Positions 37,083 to 46,035 of a stretch of DNA of 64,000 nucleotides are shown here, piece after piece (position 1 is the stretch's first letter; each line of letters starts with the position of its first letter). The notes under the pieces are model-generated. The model did no database searches. It saw only the letters and a list, made by a program, of their open reading frames with translations, and was not told where the DNA came from. The DNA comes from Pseudomonas sp. B21-023 (GTDB lineage Bacteria > Pseudomonadota > Gammaproteobacteria > Pseudomonadales > Pseudomonadaceae): positions 4,003,501 to 4,067,500 of the forward strand of contig NZ_CP087190.1 of NCBI RefSeq assembly GCF_024749165.1, in the 5' to 3' direction. The position numbers and the translations under genes are program-made.

Positions 37083-39474
37083 CCATCACGCCGTCAAGAG
37101 CCAGGCCGAGATGGCCGCACTGTTCAGCCAGGACCTGACCACCGGGGTCGGCCGCAGCCTCAAGCACGACAGCGCCGACAAGCATGTGGCCGGCGAGGCG
37201 GTGTACATCGACGACCGCCTGGAATTCCCCAACCAGCTGCACGTCTATGCACGCACCGCCGACCGCGCTCATGCGCGCATCCTGCGCATCGACACCACGC
37301 CCTGCTACCAGTTCGAAGGGGTGCGCATCGCCATCACCCACGAAGATATCCCGGGCCTCAAGGACATCGGCCCGGTGGTCGCCGGCGACCCGTTGCTGGC
37401 CATCGACAAGGTCGAGTTCTTCGGCCAGCCGGTGCTCGCCGTTGCCGCCTGCGACCTCGAGACCGCCAGGCGCGCCGCCATGGCCGCCATCGTCGAGTAC
37501 GAAGACCTGGAGCCGGTGCTCGACGTGGTCGAGGCCCTGCGCAAGAAGCATTTCGTGCTCGACAGCCACACCCACCAGCGCGGCGACTCTGCCGCCGCAC
37601 TGGCCAGTGCCCCGCACCGCATCCAGGGCACCCTGCACATCGGCGGCCAGGAGCACTTCTACCTGGAGACCCAGATCAGCTCGGTGATGCCCGGTGAAGA
37701 CGGCGGCATGATCGTCTACTGCTCGACGCAAAACCCCACCGAGGTGCAGAAGCTGGTGGCCGAGGTGCTCGACGTGCCGATGCACAAGATCGTCGTCGAC
37801 ATGCGCCGCATGGGTGGCGGTTTCGGCGGCAAGGAAACCCAGGCCGCCAGCCCCGCGTGCCTGTGCGCGGTGATCGCGCGCCTGACCGGCCAGCCGACCA
37901 AGATGCGCCTGCCGCGGGTCGAAGACATGACCATGACCGGCAAGCGTCACCCGTTCTACGTGGAATATGACGTCGGCTTCGACGACAACGGCCGCCTGCA
38001 CGGGATCAATTTCGACCTGGCGGGCAACTGCGGCTACTCGCCGGACCTGTCCGGTTCGATCGTCGACCGCGCCATGTTCCACTCCGACAACGCCTACTAC
38101 CTGGGCGATGCCACGGTGCACGGCCACCGCTGCAAGACCAACACGGCCTCCAACACTGCCTACCGCGGCTTCGGCGGCCCGCAGGGGATGGTCGCCATCG
38201 AGCAGGTGATGGACCATATCGCCCGTCACCTGGCCCTCGACCCGCTGGCGGTGCGCAAGGCCAACTACTACGGCAAGACCGAGCGCAACGTCACCCACTA
38301 CTACCAGACCGTCGAGCACAACATGCTCGAGGAGATGACCGCCGAGCTCGAAGCCAGCAGCGACTACCATGAGCGCCGCGAATCGATCCGCCGCTTCAAC
38401 GCCAACAGCCCGGTGCTGAAAAAAGGCCTGGCGCTGACCCCGGTGAAGTTCGGCATCTCGTTCACCGCCACCTTCCTCAACCAGGCAGGTGCCTTGATCC
38501 ACATCTACACCGACGGCAGCATCCACCTCAACCACGGCGGCACCGAAATGGGCCAGGGCCTGAACACCAAGGTCGCCCAGGTGGTGGCGCAGGTGTTCCA
38601 GGTCGACTTCAACCGTATCCAGATCACCGCCACCAATACCGACAAGGTGCCCAACACCTCGCCCACCGCCGCCTCCAGCGGCGCCGACCTGAACGGCAAG
38701 GCCGCGCAGAACGCCGCCGAGATCCTCAAGAAGCGCCTGACCGAGTTCGCGGCCCGGCACTACAACGTCACCGAGGAAGACGTCGAGTTCCGTAACGGCC
38801 ATGTGCGCGTGCGCGAGCAGATCGTCAGTTTCGAGCAATTGGTCCAGCAGGCCTATTTCGCCCAGGTGTCGCTGTCGACCACCGGTTTCTACCGCACGCC
38901 GAAGATTTTCTACGACCGCAACCAGGCCCGTGGCCGCCCGTTCTACTACTTCGCGTTCGGCGCCGCCTGCGTGGAGGTGATCGTCGATACCCTGACCGGC
39001 GAGTACAAGATGCTGCGCGCCGACATCCTGCACGACGTGGGCGATTCGCTGAACCCTGCCATCGACATCGGCCAGGTGGAGGGTGGTTTTGTCCAGGGCA
39101 TGGGCTGGCTGACCACCGAGGAACTGGTGTGGAATGCCAAGGGCAAGCTGATGACCAACGGCCCGGCCAGCTACAAGATCCCGGCAGTGGCCGACATGCC
39201 GATCGATATGCGCGTCAAGCTGGTGGAGAACCGCAAGAACCCCGAGGACACCGTGTTCCACTCCAAGGCCGTGGGCGAGCCGCCGTTCATGCTCGGCATT
39301 GCCGCCTGGTGCGCGATCAAGGACGCGGTGGCGAGCATCGCCGACTACCGCGTGCAGCCAAACATCGACGCGCCGTCGACGCCGGAGCGGGTGTTGTGGG
39401 GTTGCGAGCAGATGCGCAAGGCGGTGGCCGCGGCGCAGCCTGCCGAACAGCAACTGGAGCCCGTGACGCACTGA
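37075..39474 (+). CDS. xdhB: Xanthine dehydrogenase large subunit (molybdenum)
   Basis: A 799-residue molybdopterin subunit. GGGFGGKE (247-254), YRGFGGPQG and GGTEMGQGLNTKVAQ contact the cofactor, and Glu735 in VGEPPFML is the catalytic base. The length is normal. The start overlaps xdhA, so the two subunits are translated together. Confidence 0.96.
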   Translation: MSNHHAVKSQAEMAALFSQDLTTGVGRSLKHDSADKHVAGEAVYIDDRLEFPNQLHVYARTADRAHARILRIDTTPCYQFEGVRIAITHEDIPGLKDIGPVVAGDPLLAIDKVEFFGQPVLAVAACDLETARRAAMAAIVEYEDLEPVLDVVEALRKKHFVLDSHTHQRGDSAAALASAPHRIQGTLHIGGQEHFYLETQISSVMPGEDGGMIVYCSTQNPTEVQKLVAEVLDVPMHKIVVDMRRMGGGFGGKETQAASPACLCAVIARLTGQPTKMRLPRVEDMTMTGKRHPFYVEYDVGFDDNGRLHGINFDLAGNCGYSPDLSGSIVDRAMFHSDNAYYLGDATVHGHRCKTNTASNTAYRGFGGPQGMVAIEQVMDHIARHLALDPLAVRKANYYGKTERNVTHYYQTVEHNMLEEMTAELEASSDYHERRESIRRFNANSPVLKKGLALTPVKFGISFTATFLNQAGALIHIYTDGSIHLNHGGTEMGQGLNTKVAQVVAQVFQVDFNRIQITATNTDKVPNTSPTAASSGADLNGKAAQNAAEILKKRLTEFAARHYNVTEEDVEFRNGHVRVREQIVSFEQLVQQAYFAQVSLSTTGFYRTPKIFYDRNQARGRPFYYFAFGAACVEVIVDTLTGEYKMLRADILHDVGDSLNPAIDIGQVEGGFVQGMGWLTTEELVWNAKGKLMTNGPASYKIPAVADMPIDMRVKLVENRKNPEDTVFHSKAVGEPPFMLGIAAWCAIKDAVASIADYRVQPNIDAPSTPERVLWGCEQMRKAVAAAQPAEQQLEPVTH

Positions 39475-39483
39475 CGCCGCCGC

Positions 39484-39574
39484 CCCTGTAGGAGCGGCTT
39501 CAGCCGCGAAGCTGACACCGCGGTGCCTGGCAGCCGCTTCGCGGCTGATCGCGGGTGAACCCGCTCCTACAAGG
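39484..39574. repeat. REP pair between xdhB and xdhC
   Basis: CTGTAGGAGCGGCTTCAGCC faces ATCGCGGGTGAACCCGCTCC, and a second dyad GCCGCGAAGC/GCTTCGCGGC lies between. It sits inside the xdh operon and may affect message stability. Confidence 0.7.
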
Positions 39575-39603
39575 ACCGAGTCGTTTGATAGAGGATCTGA
39601 ATC

Positions 39604-40449
39604 ATGCACCAATGGATCAACGCCCTCGCCGACCACCAAGCCCGTGGCGAGCCCTGCGTGCTGGTGACCATCATCGAGGAGCGCGGCTCCACCCCGCGCA
39701 ACGCCGGCTCGAAAATGGTGGTCAGCGCCAGCGCGCTGTACGACACCATCGGCGGCGGCCACCTGGAGTTCAAGGCCCTGCACATCGCCCGGCAGATGCT
39801 CGCGGAACACCGCAGTACCCCGCACCTGGAGCGCTTCAGCCTCGGCGCCAGCCTCGGCCAGTGCTGCGGCGGCGCCACCGTGCTGCTGTTCGAGCCGATG
39901 AGCGGCGTGCAAGCCGAGATCGCCGTGTTCGGCGCGGGCCATGTCGGCCGCGCTCTGGTACCCTTGCTCGCCGCGCTGCCCTGCCGGGTGCGCTGGATCG
40001 ATTCGCGCGAGCAGGAGTTCCCCGCGCTCATCCCCACCGGGGTGAGCAAGATCGTCAGCGAAGAGCCGGTCGACGAAGTTGCCGACCTGCCCGCCGGCAG
40101 CTACTGCATCGTCATGACCCATAACCACCAGCTGGACCTGGAGCTGACCGCCGCGATCCTCAAGCGCAACGACTTCACCTGGTTCGGCCTGATCGGTTCG
40201 AAGACCAAGCGCGTCAAGTTCGAGCACCGCCTGCGCGAGCGCGGCTTCGACGACGCCCTGATGGCGCGCATGCGCTGCCCGATGGGCCTGGCCGAGGTCA
40301 AGGGCAAGCTGCCGATCGAGATCGCCGTGTCCATCGCCGCCGAAATCATTGCCACCTACAACGCCTGCTTCGGCCAGCACGACGCTGCCGCCAACTCAGG
40401 CCCCATCGCCCAGTTGCTGCCGTCCTCGCGACGCAGCCAGACCCTTTGA
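39604..40449 (+). CDS. xdhC: Xanthine dehydrogenase accessory protein XdhC
   Basis: A 281-residue chaperone that handles molybdenum cofactor sulfuration before insertion into XdhB. Family stretches are TIIEERGSTPRNAGSKMVVS, SLGQCCGGATVLLFEP (conserved CC pair), IAVFGAGHVGRALVPLLA and FGLIGSKTKRVKFEHRL. It is followed after ten bases by guaD. Confidence 0.94.
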   Translation: MHQWINALADHQARGEPCVLVTIIEERGSTPRNAGSKMVVSASALYDTIGGGHLEFKALHIARQMLAEHRSTPHLERFSLGASLGQCCGGATVLLFEPMSGVQAEIAVFGAGHVGRALVPLLAALPCRVRWIDSREQEFPALIPTGVSKIVSEEPVDEVADLPAGSYCIVMTHNHQLDLELTAAILKRNDFTWFGLIGSKTKRVKFEHRLRERGFDDALMARMRCPMGLAEVKGKLPIEIAVSIAAEIIATYNACFGQHDAAANSGPIAQLLPSSRRSQTL

Positions 40450-40459
40450 CGAGAGCCCC

Positions 40460-41764
40460 ATGAGCGCAACCCGCAAAGCCTACCGAGCCGCCATCCTGCA
40501 CAGCATCGCCGACCCCGCCGAGGTCGGCCTGGAGGCGTCCTGCGAATACTATGAAGACGGCCTGCTGGTGGTCGACGACGGCCGCATCAGCGCCCTGGGC
40601 CATGCCAGCGAGCTGCTGCCAACCCTCGACGCCGCCATCCCGGTGCAACACTACCAGGACGCCCTGATCACCCCGGGTTTCATCGACACCCACATCCACT
40701 TCCCGCAGACCGGCATGATCGGCTCCTACGGCGAACAGCTGCTGGACTGGCTGAACACCTACACCTTCCCCTGCGAAAAGCAGTTCGCCGACAAGGCCCA
40801 TGCCGACCAGGTGGCGAAGATCTTCCTCGCCGAACTGCTGCGCAACGGCACCACCACCGCGCTGGTGTTCGGCAGCGTGCACCCCGAGTCGGTCAACGCC
40901 CTGTTCGAGGAGGCCGAGCGCCTGGACCTGCGCATGATCGCCGGCAAGGTGATGATGGACCGCAACGCCCCCGACTACCTGACCGATACCGCCGAGTCCA
41001 GCTACCGCGACAGCAAGATGCTGATCGAGCGCTGGCACGGCAAGGGCCGCCTGCACTACGCGGTCACCCCGCGCTTCGCGCCGACCAGCACGCCGGAACA
41101 GTTGAGCGTGGCCGGCCAGTTGCTCAAGGAGCACCCGGGCGTGTACATGCACACCCACCTGTCGGAGAACCTCAAGGAAATCGACTGGGTCAAGGAACTG
41201 TTCCCCGAGCAGAAAGGCTACCTGGACGTCTACGACCACTTCGAGCTGCTCGGCGAGCGCTCGGTGTTCGCCCACGGCGTGCACCTGTGCGACGACGAGT
41301 GCCAGCGCCTGGCCGAAACCGGTTCGGCCATCGCCTTCTGCCCGACCTCCAACCTGTTCCTCGGCAGCGGCCTGTTCAACCTGCCCCAGGCCGAGCGCTT
41401 CAAGGTCAACGTCGGCCTGGGCACCGATGTCGGCGCCGGCACCAGCTTCTCGCTGCTCAACACCCTGAACGAGGCGTACAAGGTGATGCAGTTGCAAGGC
41501 GCGCGCCTGCACCCGTACAAGTCGCTGTACCTGGCCACCCTCGGCGGTGCCCGCGCCCTGCGCCTGGAGGACCGCATCGGCAGCCTGCACCCGGGCAATG
41601 ACGCCGACTTCGTGGTGCTCGACTACAAGGCCACCCCGCTGCTGGACTACCGCCTGCAGCAGTCGAAAAGCATCGAGGAGACCTTGTTCGTGCTCACCAC
41701 CCTGGGCGACGACCGCACCGTGCGCGAGACCTACGCCGCCGGGCGTTGCGTACACCAGCGCTAA
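40460..41764 (+). CDS. guaD: Guanine deaminase
   Basis: A 434-residue metal-dependent amidohydrolase. Zinc ligands lie in GFIDTHIHFPQTGMIG and MHTHLSEN; VGLGTDVGAGTSFSLL carries the catalytic Asp. It converts guanine to xanthine for XdhAB. GAGAG precedes the ATG. The last gene of the xdhABC-guaD unit, its stop overlaps that of converging aqpZ by two bases. Confidence 0.95.
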   Translation: MSATRKAYRAAILHSIADPAEVGLEASCEYYEDGLLVVDDGRISALGHASELLPTLDAAIPVQHYQDALITPGFIDTHIHFPQTGMIGSYGEQLLDWLNTYTFPCEKQFADKAHADQVAKIFLAELLRNGTTTALVFGSVHPESVNALFEEAERLDLRMIAGKVMMDRNAPDYLTDTAESSYRDSKMLIERWHGKGRLHYAVTPRFAPTSTPEQLSVAGQLLKEHPGVYMHTHLSENLKEIDWVKELFPEQKGYLDVYDHFELLGERSVFAHGVHLCDDECQRLAETGSAIAFCPTSNLFLGSGLFNLPQAERFKVNVGLGTDVGAGTSFSLLNTLNEAYKVMQLQGARLHPYKSLYLATLGGARALRLEDRIGSLHPGNDADFVVLDYKATPLLDYRLQQSKSIEETLFVLTTLGDDRTVRETYAAGRCVHQR

Positions 41765-42459
41765 GGTTGTTTGGCCAGGCCTCGATAGAATGCACCGCCG
41801 ATCGCAGCGCCGATCAGCGGTGCCAGCCAGAACAGCCAAAGTTGCTGCAGCGCCCAGCCACCGACGAACAGCGCAGGCCCGGTGCTGCGCGCCGGGTTCA
41901 CCGAGGTGTTGGTGACCGGGATCGAGATCAGGTGGATCAAGGTCAACGCCAGGCCAATGGCGATCGGCGCAAACCCGGCCGGCGCCCGGGCGTCCGTGGC
42001 GCCCATGATGATCACCAGGAACATCGCGGTCATCACCACTTCGCTGACGAAGCCTGCGGCCAGGGTGTAGCCGCCGGGCGAGTGTTCGCCATAACCATTC
42101 GACGCCATGCCGTTACCCACCTCGAAACCGGCCTTGCCGGTGGCGATGAAGTAGATCACCGCCGCGGCGAGGATCGCGCCGATCACCTGGGCAATCACGT
42201 AGGGCAGCAACTCTTTTGCCGGGAATCGCCCCCCCACCACCAGCCCGAACGACACGGCGGGGTTGAGGTGACAACCGGAGATATGGCCGATGGCGAATGC
42301 CATGGTCAGGACGGTAAGGCCGAAAGCGAAGGCGACACCCAGGACACCGATGCCGACAGGCGAGCTGGCGGCCAGCACCGCGCTGCCACAACCACCCAGG
42401 ACCAACCAGAAGGTGCCGACCAGCTCGGCACCCATGCGCACACCCAGGGATGAACTCAT
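41761..42459 (-). CDS. aqpZ: Aquaporin Z
   Basis: A 232-residue channel with six helices and the two NPA motifs (SGCHLNPAVSFG and TSVNPARSTGPAL). It passes water and possibly small solutes. The start MSSSLGVRMGAELVGTFWLV has GAGGA upstream; the frame upstream is REP sequence. Its place in a purine cluster is conserved in the group but does not imply a metabolic role. Confidence 0.95.
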   Translation of the reverse strand: MSSSLGVRMGAELVGTFWLVLGGCGSAVLAASSPVGIGVLGVAFAFGLTVLTMAFAIGHISGCHLNPAVSFGLVVGGRFPAKELLPYVIAQVIGAILAAAVIYFIATGKAGFEVGNGMASNGYGEHSPGGYTLAAGFVSEVVMTAMFLVIIMGATDARAPAGFAPIAIGLALTLIHLISIPVTNTSVNPARSTGPALFVGGWALQQLWLFWLAPLIGAAIGGAFYRGLAKQP

Positions 42460-42570
42460 GGAGCATTCCTCAAGTAATTGGACGCAACGACTGCGCAAGC
42501 CCAACTGCTTGATGAAGGTTTGCTGAGGAAAATCTAGCAGAGCCTTGGCCAAGGGCCAGTAAAGCCAGGG

Positions 42571-42706
42571 GCCGCTTCGCGCCCCTTTCGCCGCGGTTCG
42601 TCGCTGCGACAAGCCGGCTCCCACTCCGACCGCATGAACGCATACCAGGCGCCTCCCTGTAGGAGCCGGTTTGTCGTGGCGGCGAAAGAACTGCGAAGCA
42701 GCCCCG
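42571..42706. repeat. REP cluster upstream of aqpZ
   Basis: At least two REP units in opposite orientation (CGCGGTTCGTCG with ACAAGCCGGCTCCCAC, then GTAGGAGCCGGTTTGTCG). They lie between the aqpZ start and the end of gclR and account for most of this gap. Confidence 0.7.
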
Positions 42707-42723
42707 CTCAGGCAGGCAAACGA

Positions 42724-43479
42724 TCAACCCTTGGCAGTAGCCTTGGGCTTTTTCAACAGGTGGGAGAACACCGCGTGCAGATCGTCCGAGGCGCTCTCCT
42801 CGTCGAGGTTGAGCTTGCTGTCGATATGGTCCATGTGATGCATCATCAGGCTTACCGCCTGCTCGGCATCACGGGCCTCGATCGCATCGATCAGCTGCAT
42901 GTGCTCATCGTACGAGCAGTGCGAGCGGTTGCCGCTTTCGTACTGGGCGATGATCAGCGAAGTCTGCGACACCAGGCTGCGCTGGAAGCTCACCAGCGGT
43001 GCGTTGCCGGCGGCTTCGGCCAGCTTGAGGTGAAACTCGCCGGACAGGCGGATACCGGCGCCACGGTCGCCACGGGAGAAGCTGTCACGCTCCTCGCGGA
43101 CCATCTGGCGCAGTTCGTTGAGCTGTTCGAGAGTGGCGTGCTGCACGGCCAGTTCGGTGATGGCGCGCTCGACCATGCGCCGCGAGAAGAACACCTGCCG
43201 CGCCTCCTCGACCGTGGGGCTGGCCACCACCGCACCACGGTTGGGCCGCAACAGCACCACGCTTTCATGGGCCAGGCGCGACAGGGCGCGGCGGATGATG
43301 GTGCGGCTGACGCCGAAGATCTCGCCCAGTGCTTCCTCGCTCAACTTGGTGCCCGGTGCCAGACGCTGCTCGAGGATCGCCTCGAAGATATGCGCATAGA
43401 CGATGTCGTCCTGGGTACCGCTGCGGCCGGCCTTGCCAGTGCGCACAGGTTTTTTTAGAGGTTGCAGCTGTTCGTTCAT
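42724..43479 (-). CDS. gclR: GntR-family (FCD) regulator GclR
   Basis: A 251-residue regulator. A winged-helix domain at about residues 28-95 (LAPGTKLSEEALGEIFGVSR, TIIRRALSRLAHESVVLLRP) is followed by a helical FCD domain with metal-type His residues (GEFHLKLAEAAGN, MMHHMDHIDSKLN). By position it matches GclR of P. putida, a repressor whose loss activates the glyoxylate carboligase pathway. It lies between aqpZ and the purine permease. TTGTACACA-type sites in its own upstream region and at gcl suggest autoregulation and a wide purine-glyoxylate regulon. Confidence 0.85.
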   Translation of the reverse strand: MNEQLQPLKKPVRTGKAGRSGTQDDIVYAHIFEAILEQRLAPGTKLSEEALGEIFGVSRTIIRRALSRLAHESVVLLRPNRGAVVASPTVEEARQVFFSRRMVERAITELAVQHATLEQLNELRQMVREERDSFSRGDRGAGIRLSGEFHLKLAEAAGNAPLVSFQRSLVSQTSLIIAQYESGNRSHCSYDEHMQLIDAIEARDAEQAVSLMMHHMDHIDSKLNLDEESASDDLHAVFSHLLKKPKATAKG

Positions 43480-43585
43480 GGGCTCTCGAGCACAAAGGAT
43501 CTGCCAGTCGGACCGTGACTGTAATACCGGTCAGCGGGGGGATGGCAAGCCCTGGAAGAAGAAAAGGGGCCAAGGTATGGCGCCA

Positions 43586-43595
43586 TTGTACACAG
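43586..43595. promoter_or_regulatory. GclR-like operator site near gclR
   Basis: TTGTACACAG differs from the perfect palindrome TTGTATACAA at two positions and lies 107 bases before the gclR start. Confidence 0.45.
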
Positions 43596-43684
43596 GCTGA
43601 CCCGTTTCTGCAGGTGGCCTTTTACCTATATAGCCGTTGTACGGCAGTTCGTGGGAACAAAAGATAAAACATTATTTGCATTCT

Positions 43685-43694
43685 TTGTACACAA
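43685..43694. promoter_or_regulatory. GclR-like operator site near the purine permease
   Basis: TTGTACACAA, flanked by T on the left and A on the right, differs from TTGTATACAA at one central base. It lies about 140 bases before the permease start. Confidence 0.5.
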
Positions 43695-43719
43695 AAGCAT
43701 AATCCTGCGAGCAACTTCC

Positions 43720-43733
43720 TGACCCAAAAGTCA
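43720..43733. promoter_or_regulatory. xdhA-type operator upstream of the purine permease
   Basis: TGACCCAAAAGTCA has the same TGAC-N6-GTCA form as the tandem dyads in front of xdhA. The permease region thus carries both motif classes. Confidence 0.5.
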
Positions 43734-43834
43734 ACAAACTGGTCGGACGTCTGCCACACCCCCTCGCGAAGCCCCCCAGTGCATGGCTCAGGACCAGGCT
43801 TCGAACAACAAGAAAGACTTGAGGAGTACTCGCT

Positions 43835-45184
43835 GTGGAAAGCCGCAAATCCGAAGCACCTACGCTGGATCTCGTCCCACCGCTCGAAACGGGCTGGCTG
43901 GAGCGGATTTTCAAACTCAAGCAGCATGGCAGCACCGTCCGCACCGAGCTGATCGCCGGGGTGACCACCTTCATCACCATGGCCTACATCATCTTCGTCA
44001 ACCCCAACATCATGGCCGACGCCGGCATCGACCACGGCGCCGCGTTCGTCGCCACTTGCATCGCCGCCGCGTTGGGCTGCCTGCTGATGGGCCTGTACGC
44101 CAACTGGCCGGTGGGCCTGGCGCCGGGCATGGGGCTCAATGCCTTCTTCACCTACACCGTGGTCGGCACCATGGGCTACAACTGGGAAACGGCGCTGGGG
44201 GCGGTGTTCGTCTCAGGCGTGCTGTTCATGTTCCTGACCGTTTCGCGCGTGCGTGAGTGGCTGCTCAACAGCATCCCGCTAAGCCTGCGCCATGCCATGG
44301 GGGCCGGCGTCGGCTTGTTCCTCGGGCTGATCGGCCTGAAAACCGCCGGCATCATCGTCGACAGCCCGGCAACCCTGGTCAAGCTGGGCTCGCTGCATGA
44401 GCCCGGCCCACTGCTGGCGGCGGTGTGCTTCCTGCTGATCGCCATCCTCAGCTACAAGCGGGTGTTCGGCGCGATCCTGATCAGCATCATCGGCGTCACC
44501 CTGGCCGGCTGGGGCCTGGGCCTGGTCAAGTTCGGCGGGGTGGTGTCGATGCCGCCGAGCCTGGCACCGACCTGGATGGCCATGGACGTGGTCGGCGTGT
44601 TCAACGTCAGCATGATCAGCGTGGTGCTGGCGTTCCTGTTCGTGCATATGTTCGACACCGCCGGCACGCTGATGGGGGTGGCCCAGCGGGCCAACCTGGT
44701 GGCACCGGACGGGCGTATCGAGAACCTGTCGCGGGCACTGAAGGCCGACAGCACCTCCAGCGTGTTCGGCGCGGTGGTCGGCGTGCCGCCGGTGACCAGC
44801 TACGTGGAAAGTGCTGCGGGTGTGGCGGCAGGCGGGCGCACCGGTTTGACCGCCGTGGTGGTTGGCGTGCTGTTCATTGCCGCAATGTTCTTCGCCCCGC
44901 TGGCCGGAATGATTCCGGCCTATGCCACCGCCGGCGCGCTGATCTACGTGGCGATGCTGATGATGGGCAGCATGGCGCATATCGAGTGGGATGAAGCCAC
45001 CGACAGCATTCCGGCGATCGTCACGGTGATCATGATGCCACTGACCTTCTCGGTGGCGGACGGCATTGCCCTTGGCTTCATCAGCTACGTGGCGCTCAAG
45101 GCGGGCACCGGGAAATTCAAGGAGATCTCGGCCAGCCTGTGGGTGCTGTGCGCCATCTTCATTGCGAAGTTTGTGTTCCTCTGA
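43835..45184 (+). CDS. Purine base permease, NCS2 (AzgA/GhxP-like)
   Basis: A 449-residue inner-membrane transporter with about 12-14 helices. AzgA-like features are ELIAGVTTFITMAYIIFVNP, GLAPGMGLNAFFTYTVVG and VFGAVVGVPPVTSYVESAAG. It probably imports adenine, guanine or hypoxanthine with protons. GTG 43835 (MESRKSEAPTLDL) has GAGGAG eight bases upstream. Operator-like sites of two kinds lie upstream. The 3' end overlaps an Rhs-tip ORF on the other strand by 26 bases. Confidence 0.92.
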   Translation: MESRKSEAPTLDLVPPLETGWLERIFKLKQHGSTVRTELIAGVTTFITMAYIIFVNPNIMADAGIDHGAAFVATCIAAALGCLLMGLYANWPVGLAPGMGLNAFFTYTVVGTMGYNWETALGAVFVSGVLFMFLTVSRVREWLLNSIPLSLRHAMGAGVGLFLGLIGLKTAGIIVDSPATLVKLGSLHEPGPLLAAVCFLLIAILSYKRVFGAILISIIGVTLAGWGLGLVKFGGVVSMPPSLAPTWMAMDVVGVFNVSMISVVLAFLFVHMFDTAGTLMGVAQRANLVAPDGRIENLSRALKADSTSSVFGAVVGVPPVTSYVESAAGVAAGGRTGLTAVVVGVLFIAAMFFAPLAGMIPAYATAGALIYVAMLMMGSMAHIEWDEATDSIPAIVTVIMMPLTFSVADGIALGFISYVALKAGTGKFKEISASLWVLCAIFIAKFVFL

Positions 45185-45887
45185 TTTTCACAGCCTTAAC
45201 AGGGGGCGCTTCGGCGCCCTTACTTGTTGATCCTGGTGATATAGTTTTTTTCCTCGCGAAAATGCCCGTCCGCGGAAGGTTGGCTGGCTTTGCGTCAGGC
45301 GGAGCCTCTTTTACAACTTCAATGACATCATAAGCCGCTGGCAGGATCGCGGTCACATCAAACGCATCCTTCTTGTAGCCTATGTCTGGCACTAAACTGA
45401 CATCGGCTTTAAGAAGTACCACTAAGGTAACACCCTCTATAGCGGCTTTACGGTAGGGCTCTACATATGCTGAGTCTGGCCCGAGATAGAAAGCCTCCCC
45501 TTGAGCTTGCCTACCTGGCCTTGAATGGCCTCGGGAAACACCTTGCACCAACCCTGGTACATTAAATCCATCTGTCGCGTGAAACCCAAGTACTATACGC
45601 CTCGCCGCCTTACCAAGTAACATCACAGATGATTTAACATGACCACTTGGGTCTTTGTTGTTCAGCGGATCTCCCTGACAGTAGCTGTATGCGTTCAAAT
45701 CACCTTTGGCGAACGGACTCATACTGTCCGGGCTATTGAAAGTCATCAAAACCGGATTGTACGCTCTGTAACCATTACCCAAAAGGTAATGACCAGTTGC
45801 CCTTTCCACCAACTCGCCAGTGAACCCGAGGGAAACTTGACCGCGCCTATGGTAGCCATAGGGCGTGTATGCATATTGAGTGCTCAT
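45159..45887 (-). CDS. Orphan Rhs-tip protein with ADP-ribosyltransferase-like C-terminus
   Basis: A 242-residue ORF. Residues 10-83 are the conserved Rhs core end (GFTGELVERATGHYLLGNGY, FNSPDSMSPFAKGDLNAYSY, DPLNNKDPSGH). Residues 84-200 are a variable tip: RRIVLGFHATDGFNVPGLVQ, then QGEAFYLGPDSAYVEPY, then VIEVVKE. The order His103, Tyr134 and a late Glu resembles the H-Y-E triad of ADP-ribosyltransferase toxins; this is inference. The DNA is clearly AT-richer than its neighbours, a sign of transfer. The tail reads through the permease terminator. No long Rhs repeat region and no evident immunity gene are present. Confidence 0.6.
   Translation of the reverse strand: MSTQYAYTPYGYHRRGQVSLGFTGELVERATGHYLLGNGYRAYNPVLMTFNSPDSMSPFAKGDLNAYSYCQGDPLNNKDPSGHVKSSVMLLGKAARRIVLGFHATDGFNVPGLVQGVSRGHSRPGRQAQGEAFYLGPDSAYVEPYRKAAIEGVTLVVLLKADVSLVPDIGYKKDAFDVTAILPAAYDVIEVVKEAPPDAKPANLPRTGIFARKKTISPGSTSKGAEAPPVKAVKIRGTQTSQ
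45204..45219 (+). terminator. Terminator of the purine permease gene
   Basis: GGGCGC-TTCG-GCGCCC is a stable tetraloop hairpin 20 bases after the permease stop, followed by TTACTTGTT. The Rhs-tip ORF on the minus strand is translated across it. Confidence 0.7.
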
Positions 45888-45944
45888 CAGGCCGGATGCT
45901 CAGCTGACTGAAAGCCCGATGGTCTCAAACGACCGACACACAGA

Positions 45945-45966
45945 CCACTGACAAAAATGTCAGTGG
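45945..45966. other. Perfect hairpin upstream of the Rhs-tip ORF
   Basis: CCACTGACA-AAAA-TGTCAGTGG is a perfect 9-bp stem with an A4 loop, 58 bases upstream of the Rhs-tip start. It could be a remnant of the transferred segment, an attenuator or an operator. Confidence 0.5.
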
Positions 45967-46006
45967 CACGCCGAGCCCCCACCTGAAAGAGCATATTCAG
46001 CAGACG

Positions 46007-46035
46007 AAAAAAAGCCCGCCAGTGTGAGAGCGGGC
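46007..46035 (-). terminator. Rho-independent terminator of uraH
   Basis: On the minus strand GCCCGC and GCGGGC pair around a ten-base loop and are followed by seven T. It lies 33 bases after the uraH stop. Confidence 0.85.

Larger units (their letters stand above)
43480..43834. other. Divergent promoter region gclR / purine permease
   Basis: A 355-base gap with three operator-like sites, listed separately, and an AT-rich stretch around 43660-43710 that fits promoters on both strands. No gene is visible in it. Confidence 0.6.

Noticed and set aside
41761..42459. AqpZ as a urea or allantoin channel of the purine pathway
   Set aside because: Both NPA motifs and overall sequence fit a water channel; only its location suggests otherwise.
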